NCBI RefSeq assembly: GCF_023283985.1
Contig: NZ_JAKIKU010000005.1
Span: 304,166-368,165, forward strand
Reading direction: 5' to 3'
From: Shewanella electrodiphila
GTDB taxonomy: Bacteria > Pseudomonadota > Gammaproteobacteria > Enterobacterales > Shewanellaceae
Length of the DNA: 64,000 bases
Of this stretch, positions 9,504 through 17,894 are shown one piece after another. Position 1 is the stretch's first letter. Every line of letters begins with the position of its first letter. The notes below the pieces were generated by a model, which was not told the DNA's origin, did no database searches, and was given only the letters and a program-made list of their open reading frames with translations. A program made the position numbers and the translations under genes.

Positions 9504-10943
9504 TCACTGTTTAATTTGATAGGGTTTTATTTGCGTTGCTTGTTGTAGATTACGCCGCTGAAGTTGTTCATAAAAGTTATCCATTTCTTGTTGGTATTCC
9601 CAAGATTGTTGCAATAGATTGTTTTGATTTTGCTCATTCCACTCATTCCATAATCTTGCTAGTTCAGATTGTGCTTGGGGCATTTGATCTACTCGATTTT
9701 TAGACTCATAAGGATCATTTTTCATATCGAAAAAACTGCGTCCAACATTCGGTAAAGGTTGATTCATATATTTATAATCTACTGTACGAACAGCATAGAT
9801 ATCACTGGCCTCTTCTAAACGCCAAAATAAAGCCTGATGAGGGCTACCTGAATTGTTACCCGTAAGGTAGGGGATAAGATTCACGCCATCAAGTTGTTTG
9901 TCTGATGCCTCTGCAATCGCCACAGACGTTGCCGCAATATCTAGAGATGACACTAATCCATCAAATGTTTGTCCTGGTTGAATTCTTTTTGGCCAGTGCG
10001 CAATGAAAGGAACGTGTATACCACCTTCTAGTAATGCAACTTTTCCGCGGCGAAAAGGGCCATTACTTGCCCAATTACTCTCTGGTTGCCACTCTTCAGG
10101 GTAAACTCCACCATTATCAGATAAAAAAATGATTAAGGTATTATTTAATAGTTCATTTTGACGAAGAGTGTTAACCACTATACCAATACCTTGATCCATT
10201 ACATCAATCATTGCCGCATAAATTCGTCTGTTGGGATCTTCAATATGACTATATTTTTCTATAACGTGTTCAGGGGCTTCTAGAGGGGTATGAGGTGCAT
10301 TGTACGATAAATACATGAAAAAAGGCTTTTGTGCATTATCAGTAATAAATTTAGCGGCATCTTTACTTAACGCAGTTGTTAAATACTCATCAAATTCAGC
10401 TATACCGGTATTTCGCATAATCGGTAATGTATATCCATCACCTCCAACAGTGACTTTATTTGGCATATAGTGATGGCCACCATCTAAAAAGCCATAAAAA
10501 TAATCAAATCCTCGATTATTAGGTTGGAATTGTGGTGCACCGCCGAGATGCCACTTTCCAATCACCGCAGTGGTGTATCCTACTGATTGTAATCGTTGAG
10601 GAAAGGTTTTTTCACTCAAAGTTAAGCCCATATATTTATCGTTAGGTGCATAACTGACATTATTCTCCATCCCAAAACGGGCTTGATACCGTCCTGTTAG
10701 TAGACCAGCACGTGATGGCCCACAATACGGGTGAGTGACATAGCCATTTTTAAATATGATTCCATTTTTAGCCAGATTATCTAAATTGGGTGTTTTTATT
10801 TGTGTTGAGCCTGTAAACCCAACATCACCATACCCTAGATCATCTGCAAGAATTACCACGATATTTGTTTTTTCAACATTTGCATTGGTATGAAAACTTA
10901 TAAACAACAAAGTTATTAAGCTATAAATCAAATGTTTTTTCAT
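9504..10943 (-). CDS. Secreted family S1 sulfatase
   Basis: A 479-residue arylsulfatase-fold enzyme with an N-terminal signal peptide (KKHLIYSLITLLFISFHTNA). The formylglycine motif is C74 in PYCGPSRAGLLTGRYQ, matching CxPSRxxxxTG. Metal-binding residues appear early in ILADDLGYGDVG and later in LSDNGGVYPE. GKWHLGG is the conserved lysine/histidine segment. It would remove sulfate esters from a polysaccharide in the periplasm or outside the cell; within this locus L-galactose-6-sulfate of porphyran or sulfated agar is the plausible target, but the S1 subfamily cannot be fixed by eye. Maturation needs an anaerobic or FGE-type sulfatase-modifying enzyme, not found in the window. Confidence 0.88.
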   Translation of the reverse strand: MKKHLIYSLITLLFISFHTNANVEKTNIVVILADDLGYGDVGFTGSTQIKTPNLDNLAKNGIIFKNGYVTHPYCGPSRAGLLTGRYQARFGMENNVSYAPNDKYMGLTLSEKTFPQRLQSVGYTTAVIGKWHLGGAPQFQPNNRGFDYFYGFLDGGHHYMPNKVTVGGDGYTLPIMRNTGIAEFDEYLTTALSKDAAKFITDNAQKPFFMYLSYNAPHTPLEAPEHVIEKYSHIEDPNRRIYAAMIDVMDQGIGIVVNTLRQNELLNNTLIIFLSDNGGVYPEEWQPESNWASNGPFRRGKVALLEGGIHVPFIAHWPKRIQPGQTFDGLVSSLDIAATSVAIAEASDKQLDGVNLIPYLTGNNSGSPHQALFWRLEEASDIYAVRTVDYKYMNQPLPNVGRSFFDMKNDPYESKNRVDQMPQAQSELARLWNEWNEQNQNNLLQQSWEYQQEMDNFYEQLQRRNLQQATQIKPYQIKQ

Positions 10944-11054
10944 TGTTCTAAACTTCCTTATTATGGTTATATTATGGTTTACGCTAGGGAACCATACGGC
11001 TCATCGCCTGACCTTCATATTCATGTTTGAGTTGCCATAAAGGTCTCTAAAGAG

Positions 11055-13049
11055 TTAATTCCCCATACTAATCCATTGACTTGCGGCAACGTCATGTTGT
11101 TGTAACTGGCTATTATCTCGCCACGTAACGGTTATTGTTTTTACTTGATTTGCTTCACCCAAACCAAAGTGAGCTATGTTCATCAAGCTTTGAGAGTGTG
11201 CCGCGCTAATAGAGCCTACAGTAAATACTTGTTTGTCAATTTTACCTTTCGCTTGAGTGGCGGACTTTTGATGATATTCAATCACTACTTTTGCCCCTAA
11301 TGGGTCAATACCTGAAGCGCTGTAACCTACATTCACAATAATAAAGTTGGCTTTACTGGCAGCTTGTGCAACACCTCCTAGGTTGTTAAACACCTGCCAC
11401 TGACCGTTATCATCGTCACCACTAATGATGTCTACAAAACCGTCTTTATCAATATCGAACGCCGTGCCCATATCGCCATGGGCTTGAGAACCTAATGCAG
11501 TAGCGCCATGGCCTTCAACCTGAGTAAATTGACCTTGATGATTAAGCAGTAATATATCTTCAACTCGTTTATTAAGTTCACCAAATCGGTAAACAAAAAA
11601 GTCTGAATAGGTATTATTGTCAAAGTCTGCGCTGATTACTCCCCAATTGTTATGCTTAGATTGAGGAGGAAGCCTTGAAGATGCGTCTACAAAGCGGCCA
11701 TTATCATTAACAAGTAATATGTCATCTACCCCTAACGCTTGTGGCTGCCAATCAGGCTGAATGGAGGTCACTCCAGTAATAGAAGCTCTGATATCCCAAG
11801 CAAGATTGTCGTTTAGTTTCCAATCCAGTCGCCATTGATGCTGGCCCTTATTTTCTCCTTGTTGAATTTGCCCCACATAATGGATGTACCAGCCAGACTC
11901 GGTTATTGTCGGTTTGCCTTTGGCTAATTCAGGCGTCAAGGTAATGGATCTTTTTGGTGGATCGATTCGGGCATGATGTTGGCCAATAAACACCGGTAAC
12001 TTGATAAGCTTTGGTCCACGAGGGAAATGATAAAAGTCGCCTAATTTAATGGGGCCTTGGCTGGTAAAACTAATACCGTCTTGGCTTTTATTACCTTCAT
12101 CACGAATATCTAAGCGGGTAGTTTTTTTATCAAAAGAAAGCGCGTTATTAGCTATTTGATAATAAGACTTGCCCCTTGCTAAATATAAGTCTGTATCGCC
12201 ATCATTTTCTATGTCAGTTTGGGCTATCGCAGTAACAAAGCCAACATCTTGCAAGTGAGCTGGTAAATACTGTTTCGTGGCATTTTCATATTGGCCATTG
12301 ATTTTTCCTAGCCATATTTGTAGCGCTGAATAAGCATTAAAGGTAATTAAATCTGGATATTGATCATCATTTAATTGGCTTATCAAGATTTTTTCTGCAT
12401 CAATGTCTTCAAATAATGGACTTGAATGATATTTGAATTTCCCATCCCCCTGATTAATAAATAACAAATTACGCGGTACATCTTCGGTTATCATTTTTTC
12501 AGCGTTAATTTGAATTAAGTCTAAATCACCGTCGTTATCGACATCTAACCAACGGGCTGAGCGTCCTCTTGCTCCCATATTTGCTAGCCCACTTTGTACC
12601 GTTACATCAACAAATTTACCTCGCTGCTGTTTGAATAAGCGCGGTGGTTTAGGTTGTGTACCATTACCACCACCTAAAGTGATAATGACGTCAACTTCAC
12701 CATCATTGTCATAATCAGCAGCGGAAATACCATGGACATCAGCTTGCGCTAACAAATGCGGTCCGCTAGTAAAAGCCCCCTTGTTACTGCCATAAAATAA
12801 CTGAGTTGGCCATTGGTCATGATTAGTTAGCAGCAAGTCATAATTGCCATCTCTATTTAAATCAACAGTTACAGGGCCGCCATATTTCCAAGCTGGAAAA
12901 GAACTTAAGCGACTTTCTTGGGTTACCTTGTTAAACATCGGTGTAGGGGGAGTAGCTGCAAGTACATAATGATTATTAAATGCCATCATGCAAATTAGCC
13001 CAACAATTGAAATTCCATTCCTATGCTGAGTAAGTCGTCTGTTGTTCAT
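11055..13049 (-). CDS. Secreted FG-GAP/VCBS repeat protein with C-terminal ASPIC/UnbV domain
   Basis: A 664-residue protein with a signal peptide (about residues 1-31). Multiple calcium-binding repeat loops of the integrin-alpha type are visible: DLNRDGNYDLLL, DYDNDGEVDVII, DVDNDGDLDLI, DIENDGDTDLYL, DFDNNTYSDFFV and DIDKDGFVDIISGDDD, implying a beta-propeller. The C-terminus has the ASPIC/UnbV pattern: GAKVVIEY, then a middle SISAAHSQS, then HFGLGEANQVKTITVTWRDN. Such proteins are usually exported and involved in surface binding or polysaccharide handling; no catalytic role is known. A copy of the TTGTTAAC operator lies just upstream at 13068, linking it to the agar regulon. Confidence 0.78.
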   Translation of the reverse strand: MNNRRLTQHRNGISIVGLICMMAFNNHYVLAATPPTPMFNKVTQESRLSSFPAWKYGGPVTVDLNRDGNYDLLLTNHDQWPTQLFYGSNKGAFTSGPHLLAQADVHGISAADYDNDGEVDVIITLGGGNGTQPKPPRLFKQQRGKFVDVTVQSGLANMGARGRSARWLDVDNDGDLDLIQINAEKMITEDVPRNLLFINQGDGKFKYHSSPLFEDIDAEKILISQLNDDQYPDLITFNAYSALQIWLGKINGQYENATKQYLPAHLQDVGFVTAIAQTDIENDGDTDLYLARGKSYYQIANNALSFDKKTTRLDIRDEGNKSQDGISFTSQGPIKLGDFYHFPRGPKLIKLPVFIGQHHARIDPPKRSITLTPELAKGKPTITESGWYIHYVGQIQQGENKGQHQWRLDWKLNDNLAWDIRASITGVTSIQPDWQPQALGVDDILLVNDNGRFVDASSRLPPQSKHNNWGVISADFDNNTYSDFFVYRFGELNKRVEDILLLNHQGQFTQVEGHGATALGSQAHGDMGTAFDIDKDGFVDIISGDDDNGQWQVFNNLGGVAQAASKANFIIVNVGYSASGIDPLGAKVVIEYHQKSATQAKGKIDKQVFTVGSISAAHSQSLMNIAHFGLGEANQVKTITVTWRDNSQLQQHDVAASQWISMGN

Positions 13050-13067
13050 AAAGTACCCCTTTTAAAT

Positions 13068-13079
13068 TTTGTTAACATT
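13068..13079. promoter_or_regulatory. Operator-like palindrome upstream of the FG-GAP gene
   Basis: TTTGTTAACATT matches ATTGTTAACAAT at 10 of 12 positions and lies 19 bases before the start codon at 13049. Confidence 0.5.
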
Positions 13080-13241
13080 AAACAATGCAACTATAAATGT
13101 AAATGGCTATTAATCCTTCATGTTTAATTAGTGATGGCTCATTAGTAAGCAGTGTTTTGTTTGAAATGCGACGATTACCGAGTGAATTAATTTGTCCTTT
13201 GAAGTTAACTTAAGCTTTACATTAAAATTACATAAGTGTAA

Positions 13242-13253
13242 ATTGTTAACAAT
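13242..13253. promoter_or_regulatory. Operator palindrome ATTGTTAACAAT before the cycloisomerase operon
   Basis: A perfect 12-bp palindrome 35 bases before the ATG at 13288. It falls inside the longer open frame that begins at 13192, supporting 13288 as the true start. Confidence 0.65.
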
Positions 13254-13287
13254 AAATCGAAAACATTACCTGGTAGCGAATCTCTAT

Positions 13288-14397
13288 ATGACCAACGAAG
13301 TGACAAGAATTGAAGCGATAAATGTTGAATACTATCAAGTGCCGTTAGCTGAAGTCCTTTCAGACGCTAAGCATGGTGATCATACCCACTTTGAACTCAT
13401 TCTAATGCGTATTCGAACCGCTGATGGTTATGAAGGTGTAGGTTATACCTATACAGGTGGTAAAGGCGGAAGGGCTATTTATTCATTACTCAATGATGAA
13501 ATGAAACCGTTGTTATTAGGTAAAGACGCAGCAGATATCATGGCTATATGGGATGAAATGCAGTGGCATTTTCATTATGTCGGTCGTGGTGGTTTATTGA
13601 GTTTCGCTATTTCAGCTGTTGATATCGCATTATGGGACATCAAATGTAAAAACTTAGACTTGCCACTTTGGAAAGTCGCTGGTGGTCATAGTAATACTGT
13701 CAATTGTTATGCTGGTGGCATCGACTTAAATTTTGACCAGCCCAAACTGCTTAATAATATTAAAAGTTATTTAGAACGCGGCTTTGAAGCAGTAAAAATC
13801 AAGGTAGGTAAAGCCGATTACAAAGAAGACGTAAGGCGCGTTGAAGCTGTTCGAGAGCTAATAGGTCAAGATCGTATCTTCATGGTTGATGCCAATTACT
13901 CAATGACGAAAGCGCAAGCAATCAGATTCTCTAATGCTATTACTCATTGCGACATTAAATGGTTTGAAGAGCCGACCATTCCAGATGATTATCAAGGATA
14001 TGCTGACATTGCTGATGCAACTAGTATCCCCCTCGCAATGGGAGAAAACTTACATACTATTCATGAGTTTACCTATGCAATCCAACAATCAAAATTAGGT
14101 TTTTTACAACCAGATGCTTCTAACATTGGCGGCATTACCGGATTTTTGATGGTGGCACAGTTAGCTTATGCCAATAATCTTCCTGTTTGTAGTCATGGCA
14201 TGCATGAGTTACACGTGAGTTTGTTAGCGTCACAACCCCATTCTGGATATTTAGAAGTCCATTCATTCCCCATCGATGAATACACTACAACACCGCTAAA
14301 AATTGTTAACGGCAAAGCTGTTGCGCCGAATATTGCTGGTACCGGTGTTGTCTTTGACGATGCGTTATTAACACCCCATTTAAAAATGAGTTCATAA
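13288..14397 (+). CDS. 3,6-anhydro-L-galactonate cycloisomerase (mandelate racemase/enolase superfamily)
   Basis: A 369-residue enolase-superfamily enzyme. The barrel residues are visible: the KIKVGK lysine strand, the metal-binding Asp in FMVDANYS, Glu in KWFEEPTIPDD, Glu in LAMGENLHT, then QPDASNIGG and the C-terminal SHGMHELHVS histidines. In agar catabolism the family member ACI opens 3,6-anhydro-L-galactonate to 2-keto-3-deoxy-L-galactonate. The neighbouring aldehyde dehydrogenase, two dehydrogenases, KDG kinase and agarases make that assignment much more likely than another acid-sugar dehydratase. The start at 13288 is preferred over 13192 because the N-terminal extension is atypical and covers the operator. 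It begins a four-gene operon to 17672. Confidence 0.85.
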   Translation: MTNEVTRIEAINVEYYQVPLAEVLSDAKHGDHTHFELILMRIRTADGYEGVGYTYTGGKGGRAIYSLLNDEMKPLLLGKDAADIMAIWDEMQWHFHYVGRGGLLSFAISAVDIALWDIKCKNLDLPLWKVAGGHSNTVNCYAGGIDLNFDQPKLLNNIKSYLERGFEAVKIKVGKADYKEDVRRVEAVRELIGQDRIFMVDANYSMTKAQAIRFSNAITHCDIKWFEEPTIPDDYQGYADIADATSIPLAMGENLHTIHEFTYAIQQSKLGFLQPDASNIGGITGFLMVAQLAYANNLPVCSHGMHELHVSLLASQPHSGYLEVHSFPIDEYTTTPLKIVNGKAVAPNIAGTGVVFDDALLTPHLKMSS

Positions 14398-14407
14398 GGT
14401 AAATTAT

Positions 14408-15439
14408 ATGCAAGCTGCTCAATATATAGGTAACAAGTCATTCAAAATTATTGAGGCTTCACCAGTTGCTCCTGCAGACGATGAAGTTCGATTGAACGTA
14501 GGTTATGTTGGTATTTGTGGTACTGATATGCACATTTATCACGGCGTAATGGATCAACGTGTTAATCCGCCGCATACCATTGGTCATGAAATATCTGGCA
14601 CCATCGCCGAGTTAGGCAAAAATGTCAGTGGATACAGCGTCGGGGAACGTGTTGTTGTGCGTCCGTTAGATTGGTGTGGTGATTGTCCTGCCTGTGATGC
14701 TGGCCATACGCATGTATGTCAAAATCTTAAGTTTATGGGGATTGATACTCCGGGCGCTTTTCAAAATTCATGGACTGTTAAATCGCGCACTTTGCACAAA
14801 CTGCCCGCTAACGTAAGTTTGAAGCAAGGCGCGTTAATTGAACCATTGTCAGTGGCTTGCCATGATATTTCACGTTCACGTCTTAAAGCAGGTGAAAAAG
14901 CGGTTGTCATTGGTGGCGGTCCTATTGGTCAACTTGTTGCGTTAGTGGCTAAATCAGTCGGGGCTGAAGTGATCATTTCAGAGCCTAATGAAAGTCGTCG
15001 CAGCTTTTCAAATAAATTTGATATCCCAACGGTTAACCCAATCGAGCAAGACTTAGCAGAATACGTACAAGATTGGACAAATGGAAAGGGCGCAGATGTG
15101 GTATTTGAAGTTTCTGGTGTACAACCTGCTGTCGATTCAATGGTGCAAGTAGCGGCAGTTAGAGGCCGTATTTGCATGGTGGCTATTCATGCTCAAAAAC
15201 CACAAGTTGATTTATTCCAATTCTTCTGGAAAGAACTTGAGCTGCTAGGTGCACGAGTATACGAACATGCTGATTTTGATATGGCGATTGAACTTGTTGC
15301 TGCTGGTAAGATAGATTTAGAACCTTTCATCACATCTATCAGTGACTTAGAGAATATTAGTAATGCTTTTGCTAGTATGGATAATAATCCAATAGGTATG
15401 AAAGCACTGGTTTCATGCGAAGAAAAACTAAACGGTTAA
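14408..15439 (+). CDS. Zinc-dependent sugar-acid dehydrogenase (candidate 2-keto-3-deoxy-L-galactonate 5-dehydrogenase)
   Basis: A 343-residue medium-chain dehydrogenase. Catalytic zinc residues lie in GICGTDMHIYHG and GHEISGTI; the four structural zinc cysteines lie in DWCGDCPACDAGHTHVC. The Rossmann fingerprint is AVVIGGGPIGQLVALVA. It starts 10 bases after the cycloisomerase and precedes an SDR gene. In the known anhydrogalactose route, KDGal is oxidised at C5 to a diketo acid and then reduced to D-KDG; this enzyme and the next one fit those steps. Which of the two does which is inferred from pathway logic, not from the sequence. Confidence 0.75.
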   Translation: MQAAQYIGNKSFKIIEASPVAPADDEVRLNVGYVGICGTDMHIYHGVMDQRVNPPHTIGHEISGTIAELGKNVSGYSVGERVVVRPLDWCGDCPACDAGHTHVCQNLKFMGIDTPGAFQNSWTVKSRTLHKLPANVSLKQGALIEPLSVACHDISRSRLKAGEKAVVIGGGPIGQLVALVAKSVGAEVIISEPNESRRSFSNKFDIPTVNPIEQDLAEYVQDWTNGKGADVVFEVSGVQPAVDSMVQVAAVRGRICMVAIHAQKPQVDLFQFFWKELELLGARVYEHADFDMAIELVAAGKIDLEPFITSISDLENISNAFASMDNNPIGMKALVSCEEKLNG

Positions 15440-15451
15440 TAAGGTAACAAA

Positions 15452-16216
15452 ATGCTTAATAAATTTGATTTAACAGGTAAAGTTGCCTTAGTAACGGGTT
15501 GCAGTCGCGGTATTGGTAAAGCAATGGCAGAAGCGCTCGCTGAAGCTGGCGCTGATATCATTGGTGTATCAGCAAGTCTTGCTGCATCAGGTTCTGATGT
15601 GGAAAAAAATGTTCAAGCGGCAGGTAAAAACTTCTATCCATATCAATGTGATTTTTCTGATAGACAAAGTCTTTATCACTTTATCGAAACAGTAAAAACG
15701 CAGCATGCAAATATTGATATTCTAGTGAATAATGCGGGTTCTATATTACGCGAGCCAGCAACTGAGCATCGTGATGAATACTGGGATAAAATCATTGAGA
15801 TAAACCTAAATTCTCAATTTATTTTAAGCCGTGAAATTGGCAAAGAAATGGTTGCACGTGGTGAAGGTAAAATTATTTTCACTGCCTCATTGTTAACATT
15901 TCAAGGTGGTATTACTGTCCCTGGCTATGCTGCAAGTAAAGGCGCTATTGGTCAGCTAACAAAAGCACTTGCAAACGAATGGGCTGGTAAAGGCGTTAAT
16001 GTTAATGCTATTGCACCAGGTTACATTGCCACTGATAATACTGAAGCACTGCGTGATGATCCTGTGCGTTCTAAATCTATTTTAGAGCGTATCCCACAAG
16101 GGCGATGGGGAACTCCTGATGATTTTAAAGGACCGACAGTATTTTTAGCTTCCGCAGCTTCTGATTATATGAATGGCGGTATTTTGTTGGTTGATGGCGG
16201 TTGGATGGGAAGATAA
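15452..16216 (+). CDS. Short-chain dehydrogenase/reductase (candidate 2,5-diketo-3-deoxy-galactonate reductase)
   Basis: A 254-residue classical SDR. The cofactor motif is TGCSRGIG, the structural NNAG is in VNNAGSI, and the catalytic Ser is in TASLLTF with YAASK as the Tyr/Lys pair. The C-terminus [16 protein letters not shown] resembles KduD-like gluconate/ketodeoxy-acid dehydrogenases. It sits 12 bases after the zinc dehydrogenase and 4 bases before the aldehyde dehydrogenase in one operon. The likely role is the reduction that yields D-KDG for the kinase at 36363; this is inference from context. Confidence 0.75.
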   Translation: MLNKFDLTGKVALVTGCSRGIGKAMAEALAEAGADIIGVSASLAASGSDVEKNVQAAGKNFYPYQCDFSDRQSLYHFIETVKTQHANIDILVNNAGSILREPATEHRDEYWDKIIEINLNSQFILSREIGKEMVARGEGKIIFTASLLTFQGGITVPGYAASKGAIGQLTKALANEWAGKGVNVNAIAPGYIATDNTEALRDDPVRSKSILERIPQGRWGTPDDFKGPTVFLASAASDYMNGGILLVDGGWMGR

Positions 16217-16220
16217 AGTC

Positions 16221-17672
16221 ATGGAAATTAGAAATAACGTAAATTTCATTAATGGTGAGTACGTACCGTCAAAATCTGATGGCACTATTTCAGTATTTTC
16301 ACCTAGTACTGGAGAGTTAGTCGGTGTTATTCCGAAAGGATGTGTTGCTGATGCTCAAGATGCATTAGAAGTGGCTCAAAGTGCTCAAAAAGCGTGGGCA
16401 AAACTCACTCCTAGAGCGCGAGCAACCATATTACGTAAATTTGCTGCGGGTATTCGCGGCAATTTAGATGGTTTAGCTGAATTGTTAGTAAAAGAACAAG
16501 GCAAGCTATTAGAAGTGGCAAAGATGGAAGTGAATGTCACAGCCACATTTGTCGAATATGCCTGTGATAATGCGTTAACACTGCAAGGTGATATTCTGCC
16601 ATCTGACAATGAAAATGAAAAAATATTCATACATAAAGTACCAAAAGGTGTTGTGGTAGCGATTACCGCGTGGAATTTCCCGTTAGCTTTGGCTGGCCGA
16701 AAAATCGGTCCTGCGTTAGTTACAGGTAATAGTATTGTTATTAAGCCGACTCAAGAAACGCCATTAGCCACCTTAGAACTGGGTCGTATTGCTAACGAGG
16801 CAGGTATTCCTGCTGGTGTGTTGAATATTGTTAACGGCACCGGCTCACTGGTTGGGCAACACTTATGTGAAAGTGAAATTACTCAGTTGATCACCATGAC
16901 GGGTAGTACGCGTGCTGGTCAAATTATTTATCAAGCAGCAGGTAAGCATTTAACGCCAGTTATGCTAGAGCTTGGTGGCAAAGCACCCTTTATTGTGATG
17001 GAAGATGCTGACCTTGATAAAGCCGTAGATGATGCCATTACAGCACGTTTTGCTAACTGTGGTCAGGTGTGTACTTGTGCTGAGCGTTTATATGTTCATG
17101 AGAACATTTACAGCGCCTTTATGGATAAGTTTTTGCCGAAAGTAAAAGCCCTTAAAGTGGGTGATCCAATGGACCCATCAACAGACATGGGCCCTAAAGT
17201 GAATGCCAATGAAATCAATAATATCGATACATTAGTTCAGAAAAGTCTTGCTCAAGGAGCAACCTTAGCTACCGGCGGTAAAGTGGCTAATGTAGCAGGC
17301 TTTGAAGGCGGGCATTGGTATGAACCAACGGTTATCACCGATGTTAAGCAAGATAACATTCTGGTTCATGAAGAAACGTTTGGGCCGGTTTTACCGATCA
17401 TTAAAATCAATTCAATTGATGAAGCGATCGCTTATACCAACGACAGTGAATACGGTTTGTCGGCGTATTTATACACCAAAAACTTGGCTTACATTCACCA
17501 GTCAATTGCCGAAATGGAAGTGGGTGAAGTGTATGTTAACCGCGGTTTAGGTGAACAACACCAAGGCTTCCATAACGGTTGGAAAATGAGTGGTATGGGC
17601 GGTGAAGACGGTAAGTATGGTTTAGAACAATACGTAGAAAAGAAAACCGTTTATATTAACGAAGCTGAATAA
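16221..17672 (+). CDS. Aldehyde dehydrogenase, probable 3,6-anhydro-L-galactose dehydrogenase
   Basis: A 483-residue NAD(P)-dependent aldehyde dehydrogenase. The catalytic cysteine is C284 in [10 protein letters not shown], the general-base glutamate is in [12 protein letters not shown], and the cofactor segment includes [18 protein letters not shown]. The ATG at 16221 is used; an upstream in-frame start would overlap the SDR gene. As last gene of the cycloisomerase operon it is the natural candidate for oxidising 3,6-anhydro-L-galactose to anhydrogalactonate, the first intracellular step. The family resembles lactaldehyde/glycolaldehyde dehydrogenases (AldA), which is the alternative reading. 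Confidence 0.82.
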   Translation: MEIRNNVNFINGEYVPSKSDGTISVFSPSTGELVGVIPKGCVADAQDALEVAQSAQKAWAKLTPRARATILRKFAAGIRGNLDGLAELLVKEQGKLLEVAKMEVNVTATFVEYACDNALTLQGDILPSDNENEKIFIHKVPKGVVVAITAWNFPLALAGRKIGPALVTGNSIVIKPTQETPLATLELGRIANEAGIPAGVLNIVNGTGSLVGQHLCESEITQLITMTGSTRAGQIIYQAAGKHLTPVMLELGGKAPFIVMEDADLDKAVDDAITARFANCGQVCTCAERLYVHENIYSAFMDKFLPKVKALKVGDPMDPSTDMGPKVNANEINNIDTLVQKSLAQGATLATGGKVANVAGFEGGHWYEPTVITDVKQDNILVHEETFGPVLPIIKINSIDEAIAYTNDSEYGLSAYLYTKNLAYIHQSIAEMEVGEVYVNRGLGEQHQGFHNGWKMSGMGGEDGKYGLEQYVEKKTVYINEAE

Positions 17673-17688
17673 AGTGATATTTGTTACC

Positions 17689-17723
17689 AAGCTTTGAGGG
17701 TTCTCCTCAAGGCTTCAATTTTT
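17689..17723 (+). terminator. Terminator of the anhydrogalactose operon
   Basis: The arms AAGCTTTGAGG and CCTCAAGGCTT form a stem with one mismatched position and are followed by a T-rich stretch, 17 bases past the aldehyde dehydrogenase stop. Confidence 0.65.
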
Positions 17724-17894
17724 AAGTTAATTCATCCTGTTGTATTCCATCATTAACCATTTTGCACTGGCAAGCCTGTGCAATAGATTGTTGCAACTGT
17801 GATTTAGTATTCGGCAGGTATGAAGTGAAATTTTAAGGCGTTAATTAATCATTATCAGCGTAGTCGTTTTGCTGACTATATTGCAGGAGGCGAT

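Noticed and set aside
13192..13287. N-terminal extension of the cycloisomerase
   Set aside because: It contains the operator palindrome and adds 32 residues not typical of the family; the ATG at 13288 is preferred.
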